A program made the translations under genes and the position numbers. Shown here piece by piece: positions 17,137 through 24,274 of a stretch of DNA of 42,458 bases. Under the pieces are notes generated by a model that saw only the letters and a list, made by a program, of their open reading frames with translations, searched no databases and was not told the origin of the DNA. Source of the stretch: Aeromicrobium sp. Root495 (lineage in GTDB: Bacteria > Actinomycetota > Actinomycetes > Propionibacteriales > Nocardioidaceae); the NCBI RefSeq assembly GCF_001426755.1, contig NZ_LMFJ01000001.1, forward strand, positions 1 through 42,458, in the 5' to 3' direction. Each line of letters begins with the position of its first letter. Positions within the stretch are counted from its first letter, which is position 1.

Positions 17137-17868
17137 TCAGCGGAAGTCGAGGAGGAACGTGTCGGGCTGCTCCTCCGGCTCCTGGGTGGTGTCCTTGACG
17201 ACCCGGGCCCGCGTGCACGTGGTCTGGTGCCGCACCCGCAGCGTGCCCGTCTGCGCCGCGTACTCGCCGAACAGGTTGCGCACCGCGCCGGCGTGCTGAG
17301 CGGGGTCGAGCGGGGCTCCGGGCGTGCCGCCCAGCTCCTCGGCGAAGCGCAGCAGACCGGGCAGGTCGAGCTGCTCCCACGCCCCGATCTCGGTGGACTC
17401 GGGGTCGGTGAACAGGCCCGAGGCCCCGAAGGTGTCGGCGGGGTCGCGGGGCTGTGGCGGCTCGCCCACGATCTCGCGCAGCCGGCGCATCCACGGGATG
17501 GACCGGTCGTGCGTGCGGGTGAGCGTGGAGAGCAGGCCACCGGGGCGCAGGACGCGGGCGTAGTCGGCGAGGGCCACGGGGGAGTCGCGCAGCTCGGGCG
17601 CCACCACGACGTCGAAGGCGTCGGGACGGAACGGGAGGCGCTCGCCGACGGAGCGCACGTAGAGGACGTCGGGGTGCCGGCGACGGACCACGTCGTCGCC
17701 CGCCACCACGACCTCGTGGCCCTGGTCGGCCAGGACGTAGGCCAGCGGGCTGTCGCCCACGTGGAGCACGCAGGAGAGCTGGTCGGCCACGAGCCAGGCG
17801 GCGGCGCGCTCGGCACCGCTCGGTCCCGTGGGGGACGAGCTGCCGAGGATCTGGCCCGCCGTGTTCAT
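17137..17868 (-). CDS. Class I SAM-dependent methyltransferase-like protein
   Basis: A 243-residue protein with a Methyltransf_11-like core: CVLHVGDSPLAYVLADQGHEVV (motif I, with DSP in place of the usual GxG), VGERLPFRPDAFDVVVAPEL (motif IV) and ADYARVLRPGGLLSTLTRTHD. The SAM loop is atypical, so activity is likely but not certain. The ATG at 17868 is preceded at seven bases by TAGCCT, fitting a leaderless message. It is divergent from the Fic-like gene. The substrate is unknown; it is probably outside the polysaccharide operon. Confidence 0.7.
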   Translation of the reverse strand: MNTAGQILGSSSPTGPSGAERAAAWLVADQLSCVLHVGDSPLAYVLADQGHEVVVAGDDVVRRRHPDVLYVRSVGERLPFRPDAFDVVVAPELRDSPVALADYARVLRPGGLLSTLTRTHDRSIPWMRRLREIVGEPPQPRDPADTFGASGLFTDPESTEIGAWEQLDLPGLLRFAEELGGTPGAPLDPAQHAGAVRNLFGEYAAQTGTLRVRHQTTCTRARVVKDTTQEPEEQPDTFLLDFR

Positions 17869-17875
17869 CCCCTGA

Positions 17876-17911
17876 AGGCTACCGTTCGGGCCACTGGCGG
17901 CCCGGTACCTT
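17876..17911. promoter_or_regulatory. Divergent leaderless promoters
   Basis: Minus strand: TAGCCT (17881-17876), seven bases, ATG at 17868. Plus strand: TACCTT (17906-17911), six bases, GTG at 17918. Neither gene has a separate ribosome-binding site. Confidence 0.5.
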
Positions 17912-17917
17912 GGGCCC

Positions 17918-18637
17918 GTGTCCCCCGTCGACCCGTTCCTAGCCGCCGCCTCGCTCGAGGGTGTTCCCTCTGCCTTCGCGGCGGCCCGCGACGGCATCGA
18001 TGCCGTCCTGCGCGACCGTGGCCTGCGGCGCAGCACGCCCGACCACACCGCCCGCTCGCTCCTGCTGGGCGCGGCCGCCACGTCGCGGCTCGAGGGCGGT
18101 GAGCCCGACGTCGACGTGCTCACGTCGGGTGGCGGTGACGCCACGGGTCGCGCCGCCGTGCGCCTCAGCACCGAGCTCCTCGGCCTCACCGAGATCTGGA
18201 AGCGTTCGCCGGTCCAGGCCATCGCCCGCCTGCACGCCCTGGCCGCCGCCGGGTCGGTGGCCGACGAGGACCTCGGCCGTCCGGCGTCCTCCGACGGGGT
18301 GGCCCGCCTCACCGAGCTGGCCCGCTCGCTCGCGGTACCCACCCAGGCCCCCGCGCTCGTGGTGGCGGCCCTCGTGCATGCCGAGATCGCCGACGCGTCC
18401 GCGTTCCTCTCGCACAACGGGGTCGTGGCCCGGGCCGCCGAACGGCTCGTCCTCGTGACGCGCGGTGTCGACCCCGCGTCGGTCACGGTGCCCGAGGCCG
18501 GTCACGCCGCCGACGAGATCGCCTACCGGGCCGGGCTCGAGGGCTACTCCCGCGGGGACACCACCGGCGTCCACCAGTGGCTCCTCTACGCCCCGACCGC
18601 CTTCACGAAGGCCGCCGAAGCCTCCCCCCTCACCTGA
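17918..18637 (+). CDS. Fic-fold-like protein with degenerate active-site motif
   Basis: A 239-residue, mostly helical protein of the actinobacterial group often labelled 'oxidoreductase' and found next to the HAD/Ssd/Tad block. TSRLEGGEPD near residues 57-66 resembles the inhibitory-helix region of Fic proteins. HAEIADASAFLSHNGVVARAAERLVLV near residues 154-180 aligns with the Fic motif HPFxxGNGRxxR, but the catalytic His and first Gly are replaced. AMP-transfer activity is therefore doubtful; a structural or regulatory role is possible. The GTG start is six bases after a -10 box. Its stop codon is at the base of a strong hairpin. Confidence 0.65.
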   Translation: MSPVDPFLAAASLEGVPSAFAAARDGIDAVLRDRGLRRSTPDHTARSLLLGAAATSRLEGGEPDVDVLTSGGGDATGRAAVRLSTELLGLTEIWKRSPVQAIARLHALAAAGSVADEDLGRPASSDGVARLTELARSLAVPTQAPALVVAALVHAEIADASAFLSHNGVVARAAERLVLVTRGVDPASVTVPEAGHAADEIAYRAGLEGYSRGDTTGVHQWLLYAPTAFTKAAEASPLT

Positions 18638-18666
18638 CCCCCCAGCCCGGTTTACCACGGGGGGTT
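18636..18666 (+). terminator. C6/G6 hairpin at the 3' end of the Fic-like gene
   Basis: ACCCCCC (18637-18643) pairs with GGGGGGT (18659-18665), a 7-bp stem extendable by G-U pairs, with a 15-nt loop. It overlaps the TGA stop and is the likely transcription end for the plus-strand gene. Confidence 0.55.
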
Positions 18667-18718
18667 GGCAGACCGACCCATCCCTACGGAAGCTTCCCGA
18701 GGTATGGGTCAGGTTGCC
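18667..18718. repeat. Long imperfect hairpin
   Basis: Nested complementary arms: GGCA/TGCC, ACC/GGT, GACCCAT/ATGGGTC, CCT/AGG and GGA/TCC around a short loop, with single-base bulges. About 20 pairs form in 52 nt. It lies between two other hairpins in the gap between convergent genes. Confidence 0.55.
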
Positions 18719-18737
18719 GAGGGGAGTGCGGTCGAGC

Positions 18738-18965
18738 ACAAGAAACCGGCGTCACCTGGATGGTGACGCCGGTCAGGGGCCAGCAGGGTCGGCTACCAAG
18801 CGTGCTGTCTCAAGATGTCAGCCGGGGCCGCGTGATCCCTGATCGCGGATGTCCCGGACGTGACTGCCCTGTCAGAAGGGTGATCGCCGCGTGGGTACCG
18901 AAGCTACTGGTCGTCTGTGGTGTTGTGCCTCAGTTCTACGCCCCGAGCACGAGCCGGGGAACCCC
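18738..18965 (-). ncRNA. Candidate Ms1/6S-like small RNA
   Basis: No open frame is convincing here. On the minus strand TTGTGA (19000-18995), a 17-bp spacer and TACGAG (18977-18972) form a plausible promoter giving an RNA start near 18965. A perfect 12-bp stem with a 5-nt loop (18773-18745) followed by TTTCTTGT would end it, giving about 228 nt. Internal hairpins include CCCT/AGGG near 18867-18880 and paired GATC/CCGC arms near 18828-18848. In mycobacteria the abundant Ms1 homologue MTS2823 lies directly downstream of the HAD hydrolase Rv3661, and in Streptomyces the 6S-like scr3559 occupies the equivalent gap. Position, strand and approximate length agree; sequence homology is not tested. 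Confidence 0.5.
18745..18773 (-). terminator. Perfect 12-bp terminator hairpin
   Basis: ACCGGCGTCACC pairs with GGTGACGCCGGT over a 5-nt loop. Read leftward it is followed by TTTCTTGT, giving the most classical intrinsic terminator of the window. It would end leftward transcripts from the HAD gene or from the candidate small RNA. Confidence 0.7.
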
Positions 18966-18971
18966 TACGCA

Positions 18972-19000
18972 CTCGTAACGTTGTGCGCACTCGTTCACAA
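18972..19000 (-). promoter_or_regulatory. Candidate leftward promoter with 18-bp-spaced direct repeats
   Basis: The -35 TTGTGA, 17-bp spacer and -10 TACGAG read leftward. The 8-mer GCACTCGT occurs at 18969-18976 and 18987-18994, overlapping the -10 box and the spacer. The 18-bp offset is a little under two helical turns. Confidence 0.4.
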
Positions 19001-19023
19001 GCGCGCAAGCGCGACGACGACGC

Positions 19024-19830
19024 TCAGGACGCGCCGCGGGTGCGACGCCGGGCGAGCAGTGCGGCGGCCGCTCCGGCGCCACCGGCGAGCAGCAGCGCTG
19101 CCGCCGCCTTGCCCGTGGTGGTGTCGAGGGCGAGCCGGCTGCTGAGGGTGACGGGGTGCCCGAAGGTGAGGACCGGCCAGTCGCGCTCCTCGGCCTCCTT
19201 GCGCAGGGTCTTGTCGGGGTTGACCGCGAAGGGGTGCCCGACCACCTGGAGCATCGGCACGTCGGTCTCGGAGTCGGAGTAGGCGTAGCAGTCGGCCAGG
19301 TCGTAGCCGCGCTCCTCGGCGAGCGCGCGCATGGCGGCCGCCTTGTGGGGGCCGTACGCGTAGAACGCGACCTCACCCGTGTACCGGCCGTCCTCCTCCA
19401 CCAGGGTGGTGGCGATGACGTGGTCGACGCCGAGCATCTCGCCGATCGGCTCGACGACCTCGCTCCCCGAGGCCGACACGATCACGACGTCGCGTCCGGC
19501 GGCCTGGTGCTGCTCGATCAGCTCGACCGCCTCGGCGTAGACGATGGGGTCCACGACGGTGTGCAGCGTCTCGGCGACGCACTGGCGGACCACGGCGACG
19601 TCCCAGCCGGCGATCATCTGCGTCAGGTAGGCGCGCATCTTCTCGAGCTGGTCGTGGTCGGCGCCCTGCAGCGAGAACATGAAGTTGGCGTAGGCGCTGC
19701 GGAGCACGGCGCGCCGGGTGAGCAGGCCGCCCTGGAAGAACGGCTTGCTGAAGGCCAGCGTGCTCGACTTGGCGATGATCGTCTTGTCCAGGTCGAAGAA
19801 CGCGGCCGAACGTGTCCCGGCTGTGGTCAC
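19024..19830 (-). CDS. HAD-IB family hydrolase (SerB-like phosphatase)
   Basis: A 268-residue HAD phosphatase of the IB/SerB subfamily. Motif I AFFDLDKTII (nucleophile and acid/base Asp near residues 12-14), motif II VIVSASGSE, motif III Lys in GPHKAAA, and motif IV YSDSETDVPML. The last 25 residues, an Ala/Gly/Leu stretch ending in RRRTRG, could be a membrane anchor. GTG at 19830 is preferred because TATGCT lies exactly six bases upstream; GTG at 19854 would add eight non-conserved residues. It is divergent from the ssd/tad operon, as in mycobacteria (Rv3661 beside Rv3660c), where family members act on small phosphate esters; the substrate here is not known. Confidence 0.85.
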   Translation of the reverse strand: MTTAGTRSAAFFDLDKTIIAKSSTLAFSKPFFQGGLLTRRAVLRSAYANFMFSLQGADHDQLEKMRAYLTQMIAGWDVAVVRQCVAETLHTVVDPIVYAEAVELIEQHQAAGRDVVIVSASGSEVVEPIGEMLGVDHVIATTLVEEDGRYTGEVAFYAYGPHKAAAMRALAEERGYDLADCYAYSDSETDVPMLQVVGHPFAVNPDKTLRKEAEERDWPVLTFGHPVTLSSRLALDTTTGKAAAALLLAGGAGAAAALLARRRTRGAS

Positions 19831-19836
19831 GTCCTC

Positions 19837-19842
19837 AGCATA
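19837..19842 (-). promoter_or_regulatory. -10 box of the HAD hydrolase gene
   Basis: TATGCT, six bases (GAGGAC), GTG. This is the same -10 box and spacing as at the flippase gene. It lies inside the longer alternative reading frame and argues for the shorter protein. Confidence 0.5.
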
Positions 19843-19937
19843 GGGGTCGTCCACAGGGCGGCGGGGCGCGAACGGCGCCGTCCACAGCTCCGGAGAAGGT
19901 CGTCGCGTCCTCGCCCGCCGCCCCCGACGGTGGAACC

Positions 19938-21005
19938 ATGCCGAGACGCGCCCGTCCTTCGCCCTCCTCCGACCACGGCTCGCCGCTCGTCGCCACCTCC
20001 GATCCGGTGCTGCTCGAGGCGGCTCTGCGCTGGTGTGCTGCCGCAGGGGCCACGCCGGACGTGGCGCACGACGAGGTCGGCCTGCGACGGTCCTGGCGCA
20101 CGGCCTCCGCCGTGCTGGTGGGCCAGGACCTGGCCCGGCCGGACCTGTCTCGTCGCGACCGTGTCGTGCTCGTCAGCCGCGAGCGGGAGTCCGCCTGGGC
20201 GCCCGCCGTGCTCGTCGGGGCGTCGGGCGTCGCCGTGGTCGGCCAGGAGGACGACGCGGTGACGGAGGTGCTCCAGGTGCTCGACGGCCGACGCGAGGGC
20301 TGCCTGGTGAGCGTCGTCCCCGCCGTGGGTGGGGCCGGTGCCAGCACCCTGGCCTGCTACCTCGCGCTGGGGGCCTCGGGTCGCGGCCTGGGCACGCTGC
20401 TGCTCGACGCGGACTCGTCGTCGGGAGGTCTGGACCTCGTGCTGGGTGCGGAGCACGCGAAGGGTGCGCGGTGGCCCCAGCTGCTCCAGGTGGACGGCTC
20501 CCTCGGTGCCTCCACCCTGCCGCGCGTCCTGCCTCGGGCGCACGGCGTCGCCGTCCTGGCGCCCGGCGCGGAGGGTGGTCTGCCGGAGGCCGTGGGCGGG
20601 GTGCTCGACGCCGCGGTGCGAGGCTTCGACGTCGTGGTGGCCGACGTCCCCCGGGCCGCCAGGGAGCAGGCAGCCGACGACACCCTGGCGCGCTCGGTGC
20701 TCACCGTGCTCGTGGTGCCCGAGCGCGTCCACGCGGTGGCGGCGGGTCGTCGTGCCGTGCGGGAGCTGCAGGAGCGCTGCGCGTCGGTCGTCGCGGTCTC
20801 CGCCGGGGCCCGGGGCGGCACCGGGGCCACAGCCGTCGGAGAGCTGCTGGGGGTTCCCACGGTCGCCCGGGTGAGGCACGAGCGCCGCATCGGGCTCTGC
20901 GTCGAGAGCGGCCGGGGCCCGGGTCGGTCCAGGCGGTGGCAGCGCGCCGCAGCCGACGTGCTCGACCTCCTGGGGCTCGAGGGGTCCGACGGGCCGGCCC
21001 GATGA
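19938..21005 (+). CDS. ssd: Ssd/CpaE-like septum-site or pilus-localising ATPase
   Basis: A 355-residue MinD/ParA-related protein. Residues 1-115 form a receiver-like, poorly conserved domain. The ATPase domain starts with SVVPAVGGAGASTLA, a deviant Walker A lacking the usual GKT, followed by LLLDADSSSGGLDLVLG (Walker A' region) and VVVADVPRA. Homologues (mycobacterial Rv3660c, CpaE) regulate septum placement or localise the Flp/Tad pilus machine. The ATG at 19938 follows GGTGGA; the frame is open further upstream but enters the HAD promoter. It is the first gene of the Tad operon, with ATGA overlap to tadA. Confidence 0.8.
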   Translation: MPRRARPSPSSDHGSPLVATSDPVLLEAALRWCAAAGATPDVAHDEVGLRRSWRTASAVLVGQDLARPDLSRRDRVVLVSRERESAWAPAVLVGASGVAVVGQEDDAVTEVLQVLDGRREGCLVSVVPAVGGAGASTLACYLALGASGRGLGTLLLDADSSSGGLDLVLGAEHAKGARWPQLLQVDGSLGASTLPRVLPRAHGVAVLAPGAEGGLPEAVGGVLDAAVRGFDVVVADVPRAAREQAADDTLARSVLTVLVVPERVHAVAAGRRAVRELQERCASVVAVSAGARGGTGATAVGELLGVPTVARVRHERRIGLCVESGRGPGRSRRWQRAAADVLDLLGLEGSDGPAR

Positions 21006-22153
21006 CCGGCGCGGCGCCGGAGCTCGTCGACCGGGTCCGGCGGCGACTGGCCGGATCGGCCGCCGAGCCCACGGCACGCACCGTCGCCGACGCGTTGCTC
21101 GCCGAGCCGGGCGTCCACTCCACCGGCACGGTCCTCGCCGTGGTCGACGTCCTGCGCCGGGAGACCCGAGGCGCCGGACCGCTCGAGGACCTGTTGTCCG
21201 AGCCCGGCGTCACCGACGTCCTGGTGAACGGGGTGCACGGTGTCCACGTCGACCGCGGGTCCGGGCTCGAGCCGGCCGACGTCCACCTCGCGTCCGACGA
21301 GGAGGTCCGTCGGCTGGCCCAGCGGCTGGCCGCGCAGGCGGGACGCCGTCTCGACGACGCCAGTCCCTGGGTCGATGCCAGGCTCCCCGACGGCACGCGT
21401 CTGCACGCCGTGCTCGCCCCGCTGGCGCGCCCCGGGACGCTCATCTCCCTGCGCGTGCCGGCTCGTCGCACGTTCTCGCTGGCCGACCTCCGTGAGGCGG
21501 GGACGGTCGACGACGTCGCCGTCGCCTGGCTCGAGCGGCTCGTGCTCGGCAGGGCCGCCTTCGTGGTCTCGGGCGGGACTGGGTCGGGCAAGACCACGTT
21601 GCTGGGGGCCCTCCTGGGCCTGGTCCCTCCGCAGGAGCGGCTCGTCGTCGTCGAGGACTCCACCGAGCTCCGTCCGGAGCACCCGCACGTCGTGGGCCTC
21701 GAGGCCCGGCCGGCCAACGTGGAGGGCGCCGGCCTCGTGACGATGCGCGACCTCGTGCGCCAGGCGCTGCGCATGCGTCCCGACCGGCTCGTGGTGGGCG
21801 AGGTCCGCGGGGCCGAGGTGGCCGAGCTCCTGGCGGCGCTCAACACCGGGCACGAGGGCGGCTGCGGGACCATCCACGCCAACTCCGCCGCCGACGTCCC
21901 CGCCCGGTTCGAGGCGCTCGGGGTGGCCGCCGGCCTCCCTCGGGCCGCGGTCCACAGCCAGCTGGCGGCAGGGCTCGACCTGGTGCTGCACCTCGATCGC
22001 CGCGGCGGGCCGCGGCAGCTTCGCGAGGTCGCGGTGCTGGGGAGGGACGAGTCCGGGCTCGTCCGGGCCCTGCCGGCCCTGGTGCGGGGAGCGACGGGCT
22101 GGTCGGGCGGTCCGGGCCTGGAGCGCCTCGAGGACCGGTGGGGTGCTCCATGA
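21002..22153 (+). CDS. tadA: TadA/CpaF family pilus assembly ATPase
   Basis: A 383-residue secretion ATPase. An N-terminal domain with GPLEDLLSEPGVTDVLVNG (about 60-80) precedes the motor: Walker A GGTGSGKTTLL, Asp box VVVEDSTELRPEHPH, Walker B RPDRLVVGEVRGAE and His box HEGGCGTIHANS. The hexamer powers extension of Flp pili by pushing on TadB/TadC. Its start overlaps the Ssd stop, and its stop overlaps the tadB start. Length and all motifs are normal. Confidence 0.93.
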   Translation: MTGAAPELVDRVRRRLAGSAAEPTARTVADALLAEPGVHSTGTVLAVVDVLRRETRGAGPLEDLLSEPGVTDVLVNGVHGVHVDRGSGLEPADVHLASDEEVRRLAQRLAAQAGRRLDDASPWVDARLPDGTRLHAVLAPLARPGTLISLRVPARRTFSLADLREAGTVDDVAVAWLERLVLGRAAFVVSGGTGSGKTTLLGALLGLVPPQERLVVVEDSTELRPEHPHVVGLEARPANVEGAGLVTMRDLVRQALRMRPDRLVVGEVRGAEVAELLAALNTGHEGGCGTIHANSAADVPARFEALGVAAGLPRAAVHSQLAAGLDLVLHLDRRGGPRQLREVAVLGRDESGLVRALPALVRGATGWSGGPGLERLEDRWGAP

Positions 22154-22962
22154 GCGGGTGGACCTGGCTGGCAGGGGCGGCCACGGTCGGCGCATTCCTG
22201 CTCGCGCGACCCGCACCCGCGGTGGTGGCGCGAGTGCGGCTCGGCACCGCGGGCCACACCAGGAGGATCGCGGCGCGAGCGGTCGCCCGACCGCTCGTCG
22301 TGCTCGTCGGCCTCGCCGCGCTGGCGATCCTCGTCCACGACCTCGCCTCGAGCCTGACGCTCGCCACCGGCGCGGGGGTCGCGGCCTTCGCGTGGAGCCG
22401 CTGGCGGGCGGAGCGTCGGCGCATCCACGTGGCGCAGAGCCGGACCGAGGTCGCGGCCTCCCTCGACCTCCTCGCCGCCGAGATCAGGGCCGGGGTCCTG
22501 CCCCGCGAGGCGCTGCGCGGGGTGGCCCAGGAGGTGGCGGTGCTGGCACCGGTCGCCGCGGGGCTCTCGGCCGGTGCCGATCCGGTGCCGGCGCTGCAGG
22601 TCGCGGCCGGCAGGCCCGGCGCCGAGGCCCTGGCCGACCTCGCGGCGGCCTGGGCGCTGGCCGACCGGGCCGGGGTGCCCCTCGCGGGCGTCCTGGAGCG
22701 CCTGGCCTCCTCCGTCCGCGACGACGTCGACCTGGGACGCGAGGTCCGCGGCGAGGCCGCACCGGCCAGGGCCACCGGCCGGCTCATGGCGGTGCTCCCC
22801 GTCCTCGGCCTCGGCCTCGGAGCCGGCCTGGGCTCCAACCCCTTGGTGCTTCTGACCCGTACCGTCCCGGGTGCCCTGTGCCTGGCCGCCGGTGCCGCCC
22901 TCGCGTGCGCCGGCACGGCCTGGATCGATCGTCTCGCCGACGCGGCCGAGGACCCGACGTGA
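22150..22962 (+). CDS. tadB: TadB-like type II secretion F-domain membrane protein
   Basis: A 270-residue inner-membrane platform protein. N-terminal helices at about residues 5-20 and 55-80, then a cytoplasmic T2SSF helical domain (SLDLLAAEIRAGVLPREALRGVA, ADRAGVPLAGVLERLA) and two C-terminal helices (LMAVLPVLGLGLGAGLG and PGALCLAAGAALACAG). It partners TadA and TadC in pilus assembly. ATG at 22150 overlaps the tadA stop. Confidence 0.85.
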   Translation: MSGWTWLAGAATVGAFLLARPAPAVVARVRLGTAGHTRRIAARAVARPLVVLVGLAALAILVHDLASSLTLATGAGVAAFAWSRWRAERRRIHVAQSRTEVAASLDLLAAEIRAGVLPREALRGVAQEVAVLAPVAAGLSAGADPVPALQVAAGRPGAEALADLAAAWALADRAGVPLAGVLERLASSVRDDVDLGREVRGEAAPARATGRLMAVLPVLGLGLGAGLGSNPLVLLTRTVPGALCLAAGAALACAGTAWIDRLADAAEDPT

Positions 22963-23672
22963 TCGTCGTGAGCGCGCTGTCCGCAGCGGCCGGCGTCTGG
23001 CTCCTCGTCCCCGGCAGCTCGGCCGGTCGTGCTCGCCGCCGGTTCGCGGAGGAGCGCGCCTCCGCCGCGGCACGACCCTGGCTCGGCGTGGTGATGGCCC
23101 TCCCCGTGCTCTGCATCCTCGTGCTGGGTCCGGTGGCCGGGCTGCTCACGTCGCTCGGTGTCCTCCTGGTGGGGCGGCGGTGGCGTGCCGCCGCCGAGCC
23201 CGCGGCACAGCGCCGCCGCCGACAGCGTGTGGGGGCCCAGCTCCCCAGGGCGCTCGACCTCGTGGTGGCCGCCCTCGAGGCGGGGCGTCCACCGGGAGCG
23301 GCGCTGTCCATGGTGGCCGCCGTCGTGGAGGCCCCCTTGGCCGAGGAGCTGGAGGGCGTCGCGGCACGCCTTCGGGTCGCGTCGGACCCTCGCGCGGTCT
23401 GGGACGACCTCGCGTCCGATCCCGTGCTGGGGCCCACGGGGCGCGCCTTCCGCCGGGCCGAGACGTCGGGCATGCCGGTGGCCCGCGTGGTCCACGAGGT
23501 CGCGGTGGAGCAGCGACGGGTCCATCAGGGCGAACGGCGCGAGCGTGGGCGCCGGGTCGCCGTCAAGACCGCTGCTCCGCTGGGGCTGTGCTTCCTGCCC
23601 GCCTTCTTCCTGGTCGGCGTCGTCCCCACGGTCATGGGCGTGCTCGCCGGCCTCGACCTGGGGCTGGGATGA
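22959..23672 (+). CDS. tadC: TadC-like type II secretion F-domain membrane protein
   Basis: A 237-residue membrane protein paired with TadB. Hydrophobic helices lie near residues 1-17 and 42-70. The F-domain includes LPRALDLVVAALEAGRPPGAALSMVA and RRAETSGMPVARVVHEVA, and a final helix AAPLGLCFLPAFFLVGVVPTV. The GTG at 22959 overlaps the tadB stop (GTGA); the longer open frame upstream is a shadow of tadB. Confidence 0.85.
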   Translation: MIVVSALSAAAGVWLLVPGSSAGRARRRFAEERASAAARPWLGVVMALPVLCILVLGPVAGLLTSLGVLLVGRRWRAAAEPAAQRRRRQRVGAQLPRALDLVVAALEAGRPPGAALSMVAAVVEAPLAEELEGVAARLRVASDPRAVWDDLASDPVLGPTGRAFRRAETSGMPVARVVHEVAVEQRRVHQGERRERGRRVAVKTAAPLGLCFLPAFFLVGVVPTVMGVLAGLDLGLG

Positions 23673-23792
23673 CGGCTCTCCACAGCCCGCCCGTCGCGAC
23701 GTCCCGTCTCCACAGGCGCCGAGGAGGTGCGGCAGGTCAGGGCCCGAGGTCGCCATCTTCTGACGTCACACCATCCAACGAGAGGTAGCCCC

Positions 23793-23975
23793 ATGAAGAA
23801 GTTCCTGCGCACGCGTCGAGGCGAGCTGGGCATGACCACGGCCGAGTACACCGTCGGCACGCTCGGCGCGTGCACCGTCGGCGGCGTGCTGGTCAAGATC
23901 GGGCAGAGCGAGTGGTTCGGCGGGCTGGTCAAGGACGTCTTGTCCAAGATCCCCGACCTGATCCCCGGCTTCTGA
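23793..23975 (+). CDS. DUF4244 pilin-like protein (first copy)
   Basis: A 60-residue small membrane protein. After a short basic leader (MKKFLRTRRGEL) comes GMTTAEYTVGTLGACTVGGVLV, the Gly-Met-Thr-Thr-Ala-Glu-Tyr signature that resembles the prepilin cleavage site and Glu+5 of Flp pilins. A hydrophobic helix and a short amphipathic C-terminus follow. AGAGG lies about 8 nt upstream. As the first small secreted product after TadC it is a likely major pilin (inference). The upstream 120-bp gap has a TGACGTCA palindrome at 23761 but no obvious promoter. Confidence 0.82.
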   Translation: MKKFLRTRRGELGMTTAEYTVGTLGACTVGGVLVKIGQSEWFGGLVKDVLSKIPDLIPGF

Positions 23976-23999
23976 CCTGTCCCCACCACCCGACGTGCA

Positions 24000-24030
24000 G
24001 GCGGGTGGCCGGTGGACCCGGCCACCCGCC
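24000..24030 (+). terminator. Perfect 13-bp intercistronic hairpin
   Basis: GGCGGGTGGCCGG pairs perfectly with CCGGCCACCCGCC over a 5-nt loop. It lies between the two pilin-like genes and ends a few bases before the AGAAGGAG ribosome-binding site of the second. With no T-run it could be a partial terminator, a 3'-end stabiliser for the first pilin message, or a control of the second gene. Confidence 0.65.
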
Positions 24031-24046
24031 CGTCAGAAGGAGAACC

Positions 24047-24271
24047 ATGAAGCTTCAGTCCAGCCGGCTCGACGAGCGAGGCATGACCACGGCGGAGTAC
24101 TCCGTCGGCAGCCTCGGCGCGTGCGTCGTCGCGGCTGTCCTCGTCAGGCTCACCCAGGGGGAGTGGTTCCAGGACCTCTTCTCGTCGATCATCCGCTCGG
24201 CGCTCGACCCGCTGCGCCTCGTCGAGCTCGTCCGGGACGGCTTGCCGTTCACACCGCTGCGAGGCAGGTGA
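24047..24271 (+). CDS. DUF4244 pilin-like protein (second copy)
   Basis: A 74-residue paralogue of the protein at 23793, sharing GMTTAEYSVGSLGAC and the TM helix, then EWFQDLF in place of EWFGGLV. Its C-terminus is 14 residues longer and ends in PFTPLRGR. AGAAGGAG lies 6 nt before the ATG. The shared 30-residue core and tandem arrangement indicate an old gene duplication, and the separate tail suggests a minor or tip subunit (inference). Confidence 0.8.
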   Translation: MKLQSSRLDERGMTTAEYSVGSLGACVVAAVLVRLTQGEWFQDLFSSIIRSALDPLRLVELVRDGLPFTPLRGR

Positions 24272-24274
24272 GCC

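Noticed and set aside
18624..18664. Possible 6C RNA because of two C6 runs and one G6 run
   Set aside because: The C6 runs are only nine bases apart and are not in two separate hairpin loops. In mycobacteria the 6C RNA lies between the HAD and ssd genes, and here that gap is only about 107 bp.
19831..19854. Longer HAD hydrolase starting at GTG 19854
   Set aside because: The extra eight codons contain the TATGCT box positioned exactly six bases before the GTG at 19830; kept only as an alternative.
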